From Frankia sp. R82 (GTDB lineage: Bacteria; Actinomycetota; Actinomycetes; Frankiales; Frankiaceae), in the NCBI RefSeq assembly GCF_023716925.1, contig NZ_JAMQQG010000019.1, positions 1-64,000 of the forward strand: DNA of 64,000 bases. Direction: 5' to 3'. Positions 27,124 through 35,942 of the stretch are shown in pieces. Below the pieces are notes generated by a model. The model made no database searches, was not told where the DNA came from, and saw nothing but the letters and a program-made list of their open reading frames with translations. The position numbers were made by a program, and so were the translations under genes. Position 1 is the stretch's first letter. The number at the start of each line of letters is the position of its first letter.

Positions 27124-27462
27124 GTGGCGGATGCGCCCGTGCCCCTGGCCGACGACGAGATCGAGGCCCGGCTACGCGAGCTACCCGGCTGGGCCCTGGC
27201 CGGCCAGGAGATCACCAAGACTTTCCGCATCCGCTATCACGGCGGAGTCGCTCTGATCGTGCACGTCGCCGACGTCGAGCGGCTGATCGGCCACCATGCG
27301 GACATTGACTTGCGTTGGGACACCATCCGCTTCGGGATCACCACCCACGACGCCGGGCACCGGATCACTGAGGCCGATTTCGATCTCGCGCGACGCATCG
27401 ACGCCATCGCCCTAGCCCACACCACGGGACCGGCCGCATCGTCGGTGGGACGTGGCGGCTGA
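27124..27462 (+). CDS. Pterin-4a-carbinolamine dehydratase (PCD/DCoH family)
   Basis: The 112-residue protein starts at GTG 27124 with AAGGAG upstream. It matches the small PCD family: LRELPGWALAGQEITKTF at the start, the active-site block IGHHADIDLRWDTIRFGITTH reduced to HHADID...TTHDAG, then ITEADFDLARRIDAIA. The enzyme removes water from 4a-hydroxy-tetrahydropterin. In the window it is the second pterin/folate gene that is paired with an XRE-TPR regulator. Confidence 0.88.
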   Translation: MADAPVPLADDEIEARLRELPGWALAGQEITKTFRIRYHGGVALIVHVADVERLIGHHADIDLRWDTIRFGITTHDAGHRITEADFDLARRIDAIALAHTTGPAASSVGRGG

Positions 27463-27753
27463 CGGAGCGATGACGACGCGGCAACCGCGTGGCCGGCTTG
27501 TTGGTTAGTTGCATGGATCTGGCCGGAGACCTGATCCGGGTCGGCACCATGTGCCAGACGCGCACCGCCGAGGCTGCGGGGCGCGACCGATGAAGGACGA
27601 GCCGGATCGACGCCGGCTCCTCCGATGAGGACCGATCTGGGGCCCCGCGGATAACTTGGCGGGTGAAGATTTCGACCCTTCTACCTGTCCGACAGGCCGA
27701 ACCGGAGCAGGTGCCGATCGCTATCTCCGCAGGTCAGTGGTCCTCTTGAGGCC

Positions 27754-27782
27754 CGAACGAAATCTTCCCATCGCGGGGAATG
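27754..27782 (+). promoter_or_regulatory. 29-bp element, copy 4
   Basis: CGAA-N7-TTCC-N7-GGGAATG lies 90 bases upstream of the methyltransferase that opens the lanthipeptide operon. Nothing else recognisable is in the 410-base gap. Confidence 0.72.
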
Positions 27783-27872
27783 TGTTGCTCCTTCGAGTGG
27801 GGCATTGTTGCGAGGCGTTCACTCCTGTCCGTGGACGATCATGAAGTGCCCAGCATGTGAAGGAGGAGCTTG

Positions 27873-29126
27873 GTGCCTACCCCAGCAGCCGACGCCATCC
27901 CTGATCAGGACGATGTTCGGCCGGAGGATGTCGCCCGGTTGAGTGAGCAGCTCGTGCGGGAACTGCGCGAGCTGAAGGCGATCGTGACACCCGAGGTCGA
28001 GCGGGCGGTGCGGGCGGTGCCGCGGCACCTGTTCGTCCCGGAAGTCCCGTTGGAGAAGGCGTACGCCGCCGAGCATCACTATGTGACGAAGAAGGACGAG
28101 CACGGGGTCAGCATCAGCTCGGTGTCCGCCGCGCGGGTCCAGGCGATGATGCTGGAGCAGGCCGGGGTGCGGCCGGGCATGCGGGTCCTGGAGATCGGGA
28201 GCAGCGGTTACAACGCGGCGCTGCTCGCCGAGCTGGTCGGCAAGGACGGCGAGGTCGTCTCGATCGACATCGATCCCGACGTCCTGGACCGGGCTCGCCA
28301 GCTACTGCCGGCCGCCGGATATGACGAGGTCATTCTCCTGCGGGCGGACGGCGAGTTCGGTGCGCCGCAGTACGCGCCCTTCGATCGGATCATCGTCACG
28401 GCCGGCGCCTGGGACATCCCGCCGGCGTGGGTCGACCAGCTGGCCCCTGGTGGCCGGATCGTCGTCCCGCTACGGATGCGGGGTCTGACCAGGAGCATCG
28501 CGTTCGACCTCGACGGCGACCGCCTCGTCGCCCGGGACTACCAGCTGTGTGGCTTCGTCCCGATGCAGGGTGTCGGGGAGAACCGCACGAGTCTGGTACT
28601 GCTGCACGGCGCCGAGGGCGAGGAGGTCGGCCTGCGCCTCGACGAGGGGCAGCAGGTGAACGCTCCCGCGCTGGCCCGAGCGTTGCATCAGCCTCGGGTG
28701 GAACGCTGGTCGGGCGTGACGGTCGGTGGCTTCGAGCCGTTCGACAACCTCGATCTGTGGCTGGCCACTGTCCTGGACGGCTTCGTCCTGCTGACGGCGA
28801 AGCCGCAGGCCCGGGAGCGCGGTCTGGTCGCGTCCGTCTCCCCGCTGGGCGTGGCGACGCTGGCCGACGACGACAGCTTCGCCTACCGCACGGTGCGACC
28901 AACCAGCGAGGAACGGACCCTATTCGAGTTCGGGGTCTACGGCCATGGCCCGAACGCTGATGCCCTCGCGGACCGGCTGGCCGAACAGATCCGCCTCTGG
29001 GACCGCGACTATCGCCAGGACCAAGCCCGCATCGAGGCCCATCCCCTCGGCACACCCGCCGAGGAGCTTCCCGCCGGTCGTCTGATCGACAAGCGGCACC
29101 GTCGGATCACGATCTCCTGGCCGTGA
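27873..29126 (+). CDS. FxLD-system methyltransferase (PIMT-like, LanS_A type)
   Basis: The 417-residue protein starts at GTG 27873 behind AAGGAGGAG. It has a PIMT-like domain with VLEIGSSGYNAALLAELVG and VSIDIDPDVLDRARQLLPAA, then the FxLD-specific C-terminal domain (LDLWLATVLDGFVLLTAKPQ, EQIRLWDRDYRQDQARIEA). Family members act after LanB/LanC and convert an aspartate to its methyl ester, leading to isoaspartate or a succinimide. The FxLD precursor lies 88 bases downstream, so this is the cognate enzyme. It is a clear paralogue of the protein at 23890. Confidence 0.9.
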   Translation: MPTPAADAIPDQDDVRPEDVARLSEQLVRELRELKAIVTPEVERAVRAVPRHLFVPEVPLEKAYAAEHHYVTKKDEHGVSISSVSAARVQAMMLEQAGVRPGMRVLEIGSSGYNAALLAELVGKDGEVVSIDIDPDVLDRARQLLPAAGYDEVILLRADGEFGAPQYAPFDRIIVTAGAWDIPPAWVDQLAPGGRIVVPLRMRGLTRSIAFDLDGDRLVARDYQLCGFVPMQGVGENRTSLVLLHGAEGEEVGLRLDEGQQVNAPALARALHQPRVERWSGVTVGGFEPFDNLDLWLATVLDGFVLLTAKPQARERGLVASVSPLGVATLADDDSFAYRTVRPTSEERTLFEFGVYGHGPNADALADRLAEQIRLWDRDYRQDQARIEAHPLGTPAEELPAGRLIDKRHRRITISWP

Positions 29127-29214
29127 CCGGAGTCCCTCCGCGCACCAGCAGGGACTCGCACCTGTCCAGCACCGCCCTCTCTATCCGCCATTGTCCTTCG
29201 GAAGGGAAACCACC

Positions 29215-29370
29215 ATGGAAACGACCCTCACCCCGGCGCCCGCCGACTTCGACCTGGACGTGGAGATCGCCACGCAGGGCGCGATCATTCCCGATCTCCT
29301 GAACAGCACCAGCGACAACTGCACGAGCACCTGCCAGAGCGCGTGCTCCAACAGCACCTGCGTCGCCTAG
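29215..29370 (+). CDS. FxLD-family lanthipeptide precursor peptide
   Basis: The peptide has 51 residues, with GGAAGGGA in front of ATG 29215. The leader (about residues 1-28) holds FDLDVEI at 12-18, the F-D-L-D box that names the family and is recognised by class I enzymes. The core has cysteines at 36, 40, 44 and 49 and many Ser/Thr (31-33, 37-39, 42, 45, 47-48), enough for up to four lanthionine rings. Asp34 is the only aspartate after Asp27, so it is the likely target of the methyltransferase. The leader cleavage site is not obvious and no protease gene is nearby. Confidence 0.92.
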   Translation: METTLTPAPADFDLDVEIATQGAIIPDLLNSTSDNCTSTCQSACSNSTCVA

Positions 29371-29387
29371 CCGACCGGCTCGGCCAC

Positions 29388-29420
29388 GTGCTGGAACCCG
29401 CGAGCCGCGGGTTCCAGCAC
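29388..29420 (+). terminator. Perfect 15-bp hairpin between precursor and lanB
   Basis: GTGCTGGAACCCGCG (29388-29402) is followed by the loop AGC and its exact reverse complement. There is no T-run, so it is probably a partial terminator or RNA-stabilising hairpin that gives more precursor than enzyme mRNA, as is common in lanthipeptide operons. Confidence 0.75.
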
Positions 29421-29451
29421 GACAGGAGATCACGAGGAGGAGGCGTCTCCG

Positions 29452-32400
29452 GTGTATCGGATGGTCGACACGGCCCTCGTCCGCGCCGCGTCCCACACCG
29501 CCGAGTCGGAGTCGATGACCTGGCCGGATCTCACGGGCGACTCGGCAGCGGACGTGGAACGCTGGCGGGACTGGATCAAGCAGGTGTGGTCCCAGGAGTC
29601 GATTGCCCAGGCAGTCGAGGCTGCCAGCGCGCTGTTCGCCGGCCGTGTCCAAACGGTCCTCGACGGGCGGGTACACGAGCCTCGGCCGGTGCGGCGGGTG
29701 ACGGCCACGCTGATCCGCTATCTGCTGCGGAGTCGGCATCGGGCGACCCCCTTCGGCCTGTTCGCCGGAGTCGCCCCAGTCCGTTTCGACCAGCGCCTCA
29801 CCGTGCGCTGGGGTGCGGAGCACCGAGTCGTGGCCAGAGTGGACGCGGCCTGGCTCGCGGACGTCGTCGCCAGCCTGGAGCGGTGCCCCGAGCTGGTGCG
29901 TCGCCTACCGGTCATGGTCGATCCGACCCACCTGGTCCGGGGCGGCAGACTGATCATCCCCTGTCAGCAGCCGGGCGCCGACGGAGCGGACGGGCCGGCA
30001 GAGGTCTCCCTGCGGTACACGCCTGCGGTGGCGAGAGTCCTAGACGCCGCGCGGGTTCCGGTCCGGGCCTCGGTGCTGGCCCAGGAGATCGCGAACGCCT
30101 ATCCCGGGGTAGCGGCGTCAATGGTCGATGGGCTTCTCGGTGAGCTGGTGGCACGTCGCGTTCTGTTGACTGGCCTACGCCCTCCAATGACGGCCACCGA
30201 TCCGCTCAGCCACGTCGCCGCCGCACTGTCCGAGGCCGATGCCACCTCGATCCCGGCCATCGCCGGCACCCTCACCACGCTGATCGCCATCCACGAGGTG
30301 CTCACCGAGCACAACCGCGCCGCCGCCCAGGAACAGCCGCCTCTCCGACGCGCCGCACACCGAAAGATGACCAGGCTGGCGACTGGAGAGACAGCGACCA
30401 CCGCTCTCGACCTGCGCCTCGACTGCGATCTCATGCTGCCCGTTCACGTGGCGAGGGAAGCAGAGAAGGCGCTGAGCGCGATCATGCGCCTCACTCCGTT
30501 TCCATTCGGCCCACCAGCATGGCGCGACTACCACGGCCGTTTCCTCGATCGATACGGGCCGGGCGCCGTGGTTCCGCTGCGAGACCTGGTCGACCCGGAT
30601 ATCGGCCTCGGGTTCCCCGCCGGCTACCGAGGCTCCACCATCGACCGTCCCCCGCCACGGTTGGCCCCGCGAGACGATCGGCTTCTCGCGCTCGCTCAGC
30701 GTGCCGCCCTCGACGGCGTTCGGGAGATCGAGCTTGACGACCGCTTGCTCGACGAGCTCCGCGAGCCCACCGCCGATGATCAGAAGGCCGCCTTGCCCGC
30801 GCACCTCGAACTGTGCTTCCACCTGCATGCCCCGACCACCGCGGCATTGGAACGCGGCAGCTATGACCTCGTCGTCAATGGGCTGTCCCTGGCCGCGGGG
30901 ACCCTGACGGGCCGATTCCTCGATCTGCTCGACCCGGCGGACCGCCGCCGCGTAGCCACGGCCTACGCAGGGCTGCCCACGCAAGACGCCGGAGCTGTCC
31001 GGGCGCAGGTCTCCTGCCCGCCGCTGCGGCTACGCACCGAGAACGTGAGCAGAGCCGGCGTTGTCCTGCCGCACGTGATCTCTCTGGGTGAGCACCGGAG
31101 CGAGAACGACACGATGCCGCTGGACGATCTGGCGATCAGCGCCGACGCCCGCCGCCTCTTCCTGATCTCCCGACGCGACGGGCGCAGGATCGAACCGGCG
31201 GTGTTTAACGCGGTGGAGCTCACCAACGTCGCGCATCCGTTGGCCCGGTTCCTGTGCGAGCTTCCGCGGGCCGGATCGGCCGTGCTCATCCCGTTCTCCT
31301 GGGGAGTCGCCGCGACGATGCCGTTCCTGCCCCGCGTCCGATATGGCCGGACCGTGCTCTCTTCGGCGTGCTGGCGGCTGACCACCGCCGACGTCGCACC
31401 GGCCTCTGCCTCCTGGGAAGTGTGGGAGGACAGCATGGCCCGTTGCCGGGCGCGTTACCGGCTTCCTGATGCCGTTGACCTGGGCGCGGCCGATCAGCGG
31501 CTACGTCTGGACCTCACGGAGAAGGCCCATCTCCAGCTGCTACGCGCCGACCTGGACCGATGGGGGCAGGTTACCCTGCACGAGGCGCCCGACTCCACCG
31601 CATGCGGCTGGTTCGACGGCCACGCCCACGAGATCACCGCGGCGTTCGCCGCCACCCAGAAACCCTCTCGTCCCGAGCCGTCGCCGACCCGCCGACCCGC
31701 CGTGATCTTACGGAGCCACGGCTACCTCCCCGGCGGCTCCGGCTGGGCCTACGTCAAGCTGTATGGCCACCCGGACCGCGCCACGACGATCCTCACCGCC
31801 TACCTGCCCGCGCTGTTCGACGCCTGGGACACGCCGCCCGCGATGTGGTTCCTCCGCTATCGCGATCCCGACCCGCACCTGAGGCTCCGCTTCCGGCTGA
31901 CCGAGCCCGGCGACTTCGCGCACGTGGCGCGACGAGTCGCCGCCTGGGCGGCGCATCTGCGAGAGGACGGGCTCGTCGCCCGCGTCCAGTGGGACGCCTA
32001 CCTTCCCGAGACCGGTCGTTATGGCACCGGACCGACTATGGTAGCGGCCGAGACCGTGTTCACCGCCGACTCTTCCGCCGCGCTCGCCCAGCTCCTGCAC
32101 CCCATCGGATCCACCAGGCCCGGTCAGGCCGCCGTCCCTGTGACCGTGGCCAGTCTCGTCGACCTGGCGATCTCCTTCACCGGGGAGCTCGACGAGGCGA
32201 TGCGCTGGTTGGGCCGCAGTGTGACGACCCGGACCGGTCCCACTCTGGACCGGTCGGTCCGGGACGAGACTCTGCGGCTCGCTGATCCACATAAGGACTT
32301 CGCACAGCTCCGCACCATCCCCGGTGGATCACAGATCGTCGACTCGTGGGCACGCCGACGCGAGGCACTATCCCACTACCGAGACCGGCTGCGCACCGGA

Positions 32401-32547
32401 GGCGGGCCGGACCCCAGCACGATCCTTCACTCGCTGCTCCACATGCACCACATCCGGGTGAACGGACTCGATGAGGCCGCCGAACAGGAATGCCGTCGGC
32501 TTGCCCGCGCCACGGCCCTCGCCTGGGCCGCCCGGAGCCGGGCATGA
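29452..32547 (+). CDS. Class I lanthipeptide dehydratase LanB
   Basis: The 1031-residue protein starts at GTG 29452 behind GAGGAGGAGG. The N-terminal glutamylation domain (to about residue 660) contains the signature RHRATPFGLFAGVAPVRF and, later, VVLPHVISLGEHRSEND. The C-terminal elimination domain (about 750-1020, SpaB_C type) opens LRSHGYLPGGSGWAYVKLYG and has RYRDPDPHLRLRFRLTEPG. LanB dehydrates Ser/Thr of the core using glutamyl-tRNA. Both domains are present, so it should be self-sufficient, although a second SpaB_C-type protein is encoded at 33767. The stop overlaps lanC by four bases. Confidence 0.92.
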   Translation: MYRMVDTALVRAASHTAESESMTWPDLTGDSAADVERWRDWIKQVWSQESIAQAVEAASALFAGRVQTVLDGRVHEPRPVRRVTATLIRYLLRSRHRATPFGLFAGVAPVRFDQRLTVRWGAEHRVVARVDAAWLADVVASLERCPELVRRLPVMVDPTHLVRGGRLIIPCQQPGADGADGPAEVSLRYTPAVARVLDAARVPVRASVLAQEIANAYPGVAASMVDGLLGELVARRVLLTGLRPPMTATDPLSHVAAALSEADATSIPAIAGTLTTLIAIHEVLTEHNRAAAQEQPPLRRAAHRKMTRLATGETATTALDLRLDCDLMLPVHVAREAEKALSAIMRLTPFPFGPPAWRDYHGRFLDRYGPGAVVPLRDLVDPDIGLGFPAGYRGSTIDRPPPRLAPRDDRLLALAQRAALDGVREIELDDRLLDELREPTADDQKAALPAHLELCFHLHAPTTAALERGSYDLVVNGLSLAAGTLTGRFLDLLDPADRRRVATAYAGLPTQDAGAVRAQVSCPPLRLRTENVSRAGVVLPHVISLGEHRSENDTMPLDDLAISADARRLFLISRRDGRRIEPAVFNAVELTNVAHPLARFLCELPRAGSAVLIPFSWGVAATMPFLPRVRYGRTVLSSACWRLTTADVAPASASWEVWEDSMARCRARYRLPDAVDLGAADQRLRLDLTEKAHLQLLRADLDRWGQVTLHEAPDSTACGWFDGHAHEITAAFAATQKPSRPEPSPTRRPAVILRSHGYLPGGSGWAYVKLYGHPDRATTILTAYLPALFDAWDTPPAMWFLRYRDPDPHLRLRFRLTEPGDFAHVARRVAAWAAHLREDGLVARVQWDAYLPETGRYGTGPTMVAAETVFTADSSAALAQLLHPIGSTRPGQAAVPVTVASLVDLAISFTGELDEAMRWLGRSVTTRTGPTLDRSVRDETLRLADPHKDFAQLRTIPGGSQIVDSWARRREALSHYRDRLRTGGGPDPSTILHSLLHMHHIRVNGLDEAAEQECRRLARATALAWAARSRA

Positions 32548-33794
32548 GCGTCGACGCCCGCGCCGACCTCGCTGATGCTGTCGCGGCCCGGCTGACCGTC
32601 CCCACCACGGTCGGCCCCAGCGCCGCGGAGCTCTCCCAGTCCCTGGCCCGGGGCGCGCCCGGCACCGCACTGCTGCACATCGAACGCGCCCGCGCCGGGC
32701 GCGGCGATTGGAGCACCGTCCACGCCTGGCTGGCCGCCGCCACCCGCACCCCGATCAACGCCGGGCCAGATGCCAGCCTGTATGTCGGTGCTCCGGCCGT
32801 CGCCTTCGCCGTCCACACCGCCGCCGCGAGGTCAGAGCGTTACCAGCGTGCCCTCACCACCCTGCACGCCACGGTCCGCCACCTCACGCGGGACCGACTC
32901 GACCGTGCCCACCGGCGCCTCGCCCGCGGCGACCCGCCCGCGTTCACCGAGTTCGACCTTCTCTATGGCCTGACCGGGCTCGGCGCCTACCACCTCCAGG
33001 TCGATCCTGACGGCGACGACCTCCGCCAGGTCCTCCGCTACCTCGTTCGCCTCACCAAGCCGATCCGCCGTCACGGCGACCAGTTCCCGGGCTGGTGGAC
33101 CGATCTGTCCCCCACCCGCCAGCGCTCGGCCGACTTCGCCGGCGGCCATGGCAACCTCGGCATGGCCCACGGCATCGCCGGCCCGCTGGCTGTGCTCGCC
33201 CTCGCTGCCCGCCGCGGAATCGTCGTGGACGGCCACCGAGACGCCATCGAACAGATCTGTTCCTGGTTCGACGCCTGGCGGCAGGACCCTGGACCGGGCC
33301 ACACCGGGCCATGGTGGCCGCAGTGGATCACTGACGGTGAGAGGCGGGCGGGGCAGATACGCCAGCTGGTACCGACCCGGCGCACCGCGTCCTGGTGCTA
33401 CGGAACGCCCGGGATCGCGCGGGCACAGCAGCTCGCCGCGATCGCCACCGGCGATCAGCCCCGCACGCTGGCCGCCGAACACGCCCTCGCCAGCTGCCTG
33501 GCCGAAGCTGTCCGGCCCGGCCGCGTCGTTGACGCCGGCCTCTGCCACGGCTGGGCGGGACTGATCCTGACCGCGCGCCGCGCCGCGGCCGACGCGACCA
33601 CCGGCACAGCTGGCCACCCGATCAGCGCCTTCCTTCCTCGGCTGACCGATGCCCTCATCCGGCACGTCCGCGCCGGCAGCGGCGAGGACGAGGGCCTCCT
33701 CGATGGTGACGCCGGCGTCGCCCTCGCCCTGCACACCGTCGACCTCAACGGATTTCCGTCATCCGGATGGGACACATGCCTCCTGATCGCCTGA
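32544..33794 (+). CDS. Lanthionine synthetase C-like cyclase LanC
   Basis: The 416-residue protein starts at ATG 32544, overlapping the lanB stop. The LanC marks are present: GHGNLGMAHGIAGPLAVL, the zinc ligand in SWCYGTPGIARAQ, and the second and third ligands in GLCHGWAGLILTARR. The enzyme adds cysteine thiols to dehydrated residues to close lanthionine rings. Length is usual for stand-alone LanC. Confidence 0.92.
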   Translation: MSVDARADLADAVAARLTVPTTVGPSAAELSQSLARGAPGTALLHIERARAGRGDWSTVHAWLAAATRTPINAGPDASLYVGAPAVAFAVHTAAARSERYQRALTTLHATVRHLTRDRLDRAHRRLARGDPPAFTEFDLLYGLTGLGAYHLQVDPDGDDLRQVLRYLVRLTKPIRRHGDQFPGWWTDLSPTRQRSADFAGGHGNLGMAHGIAGPLAVLALAARRGIVVDGHRDAIEQICSWFDAWRQDPGPGHTGPWWPQWITDGERRAGQIRQLVPTRRTASWCYGTPGIARAQQLAAIATGDQPRTLAAEHALASCLAEAVRPGRVVDAGLCHGWAGLILTARRAAADATTGTAGHPISAFLPRLTDALIRHVRAGSGEDEGLLDGDAGVALALHTVDLNGFPSSGWDTCLLIA

Positions 33795-34849
33795 TTGGCA
33801 CCCCGCCCGAGAGCCGGAATGTCGCGGCACGTGACGCTGAGACAGCGGTGCTGGCCGTCCTCGCTGGCACGCCGATCACCACCGCCGCAGCCCGCATCGG
33901 CCTGCCGGCCGCCCACCTCGCTGACGCCGTCGAGCTCTACCAGGCCGCAGGTCAGGCCGCGCTCGCGGCCCAGACCGCGCTGTCCGGCTGGTACCAGGTG
34001 CACGTCGCGTTCCCCGACCGGGCGACCGCCGAGACCGCGATGGCCTCGCAGGTCCGCCCACCAGTTCGCGACGCAGAGGCCGAGGGAACCATCGACTCCT
34101 GGTGGTTCATCCGCAAGACGCCCTTCTGGCGCCTGCGGTTCCAAACCACGAGGTCAGCGGACACCCAGGCGCTCGTCCGGCGCGTCCTCGACGACATGAC
34201 TGCGAAGAACCTGGTCACGCGATGGTGGCCGGGCATCTACGAGCCCGAGACTGCGGTGTTCGGCGGCACCGCCGCGATGGACATCGCCCACCAGCTCTTC
34301 CACGCCGACAGCAGCGTCGTCCTCGACTACCTGCACCGCTACGATGCGGCCACGTCGGCGATGAAGCTGATCGGCCGACGCGAGCTGTCCCTACTGCTGT
34401 GCAGTGCCCTGATGCGCGCCGCCGGCCAGGACTGGCATGAGCAGGGCGATATCTGGCACCGCGTGACCCAGATGCGTCCCCTCGACACCGGCCAAGACTC
34501 CGACCGGATAGCCGGCACGACGAGGAACGTGCGCCGCCTCCTCACCCTCGACACAGGAGCGGAATCGGATCTTTTGGCCGAGGACAAGCCACTGACGTTC
34601 GCCCGGCCGTGGTTCACCGCCTTCACGACCGCCGGCAGCCAGCTGGCCAGCGCCGTCCACGACGGCTCGCTGAGGCGCGGCATCCGCGACGTCCTCGCCC
34701 ACCATGTGATCTTCCACTGGAACCGTTTTGGACTGTCCGGCCCAGCCCAGGCCGTCCTCGCGCAAGCCGCCGCTGACGGCATCCTCGGATCACCTGTCCG
34801 CCCGGTCGAACCGCAGGCAGCGGCAGCGGACGATGTGGCCAGAACCTGA
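33767..34849 (+). CDS. Stand-alone SpaB_C-type (thiopeptide-type bacteriocin biosynthesis) protein
   Basis: The 360-residue protein starts at ATG 33767 or 33776, inside the end of lanC. After a short helical N-terminus comes LSGWYQVHVAFPDRATAETA, WWFIRKTPFWRLRFQTT and RWWPGIYEPETAVFGGTAAM, the pattern of the elimination/lyase domain of split LanB enzymes. The LanB here already carries such a domain, so this protein is either a second lyase, an accessory subunit, or an enzyme for another modification. It is translationally coupled to lanC. Confidence 0.85.
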   Translation: MGHMPPDRLIGTPPESRNVAARDAETAVLAVLAGTPITTAAARIGLPAAHLADAVELYQAAGQAALAAQTALSGWYQVHVAFPDRATAETAMASQVRPPVRDAEAEGTIDSWWFIRKTPFWRLRFQTTRSADTQALVRRVLDDMTAKNLVTRWWPGIYEPETAVFGGTAAMDIAHQLFHADSSVVLDYLHRYDAATSAMKLIGRRELSLLLCSALMRAAGQDWHEQGDIWHRVTQMRPLDTGQDSDRIAGTTRNVRRLLTLDTGAESDLLAEDKPLTFARPWFTAFTTAGSQLASAVHDGSLRRGIRDVLAHHVIFHWNRFGLSGPAQAVLAQAAADGILGSPVRPVEPQAAAADDVART

Positions 34850-35702
34850 CCAGCCAGCCGTCGTCCATCGGATGCGAGCCGCCCACACAAAGGCATGCAT
34901 CGCCCTCGACGTCGGGCCCGCACCCGACGCCGTCGACCACTGGGGCTGGCAAGGCAGAACCCTCGGACGACCCGTGTCCGCCGAGCATGGCGCCTGCTGG
35001 CTTCGCCTTGCCAGCTCACCGGCCGACGAGATCGTCACGACCTTCTGGGACGGAGCGGTCGAAGCGCAGCGGCAGCTCCCCCGCTCCCTGCCCCGCCCGC
35101 AACTCGTCGGCTGTCACGACTGGACCGCCGGCCGGTGGGCCTACCGCGCCGAGCTATACGATCTCGTATCCGGTCGCGTCCTCGCCCCTTCCGCGATCCT
35201 GACGACAGCGGCGGATCTTCCCGCGTCCTGGTGGGCTGCCCTACGCGAGGCGCTCGACGCCATCGCTGCCGTCCCGACGGACCGTCTGACGATCCATCGG
35301 AGCTATCTCTCCAGGGTCATGCTCCGCCACCTGGGCGCGCAGGCATTCGGCAGTGAGGTGACCGCCCCATGGACGACGGCCCACGGCGATCTTCACTTCG
35401 CGAACCTGGTCGGCCCTGACCTTCATCTGCTCGATTGGGAAGGCTGGGGCAGCGCCCCGGCCGGCTACGACGCCGCGACACTCCACGGCTACAGCCTGCT
35501 CGTACCCGCCACCGCCGCCCGCGTCCGCCACGAACTCGCCCACATCCTCGACACCCCAGCCGGCCATTACGCCGAACTCGCCGTGATCAGCGAAATCCTG
35601 GACAGCACCACACACGGCGAGAACCTCGCGCTGGCAGAGCCGCTACGCCGCCGCGCGGCTCTCCTCCTCAAAGACACAGCGGGCCCCCGCCCCCAGACAT
35701 AG
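34833..35702 (+). CDS. Aminoglycoside phosphotransferase-like kinase at the end of the lanthipeptide operon
   Basis: The 289-residue protein starts at ATG 34833, overlapping the SpaB_C-type gene. Its catalytic loop is intact, TAHGDLHFANLVGPDLHL, followed by the metal site LLDWEGWGSAPAGYDAATL. It should therefore be an active kinase, unlike the related protein at 15163. It could phosphorylate the peptide or a small molecule. Its place in the operon suggests a peptide-linked role, but no direct evidence exists in the sequence. Confidence 0.78.
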   Translation: MWPEPDQPAVVHRMRAAHTKACIALDVGPAPDAVDHWGWQGRTLGRPVSAEHGACWLRLASSPADEIVTTFWDGAVEAQRQLPRSLPRPQLVGCHDWTAGRWAYRAELYDLVSGRVLAPSAILTTAADLPASWWAALREALDAIAAVPTDRLTIHRSYLSRVMLRHLGAQAFGSEVTAPWTTAHGDLHFANLVGPDLHLLDWEGWGSAPAGYDAATLHGYSLLVPATAARVRHELAHILDTPAGHYAELAVISEILDSTTHGENLALAEPLRRRAALLLKDTAGPRPQT

Positions 35703-35942
35703 ACGATCCGCACGCCCGACGAGAGGACCCGCCGGTCAGTAGCCTCGGGCACTGGGCGGCCTTGGGCGCCGTCGACGGGCATAGCGGCACCGTTGATCCA
35801 GATGGCGCGGTCGCCCCCGAACCCAAGGTCCTCGGCATCGCTCGGATCAGGGGTTCCCTGCGCACCTGGACCGAAGTGAGCCGCACGGTGCACGCGCTCA
35901 CGCCGTGGGTCGCGCGGCCTTCGGTGCGCGATCTGAAAAACG

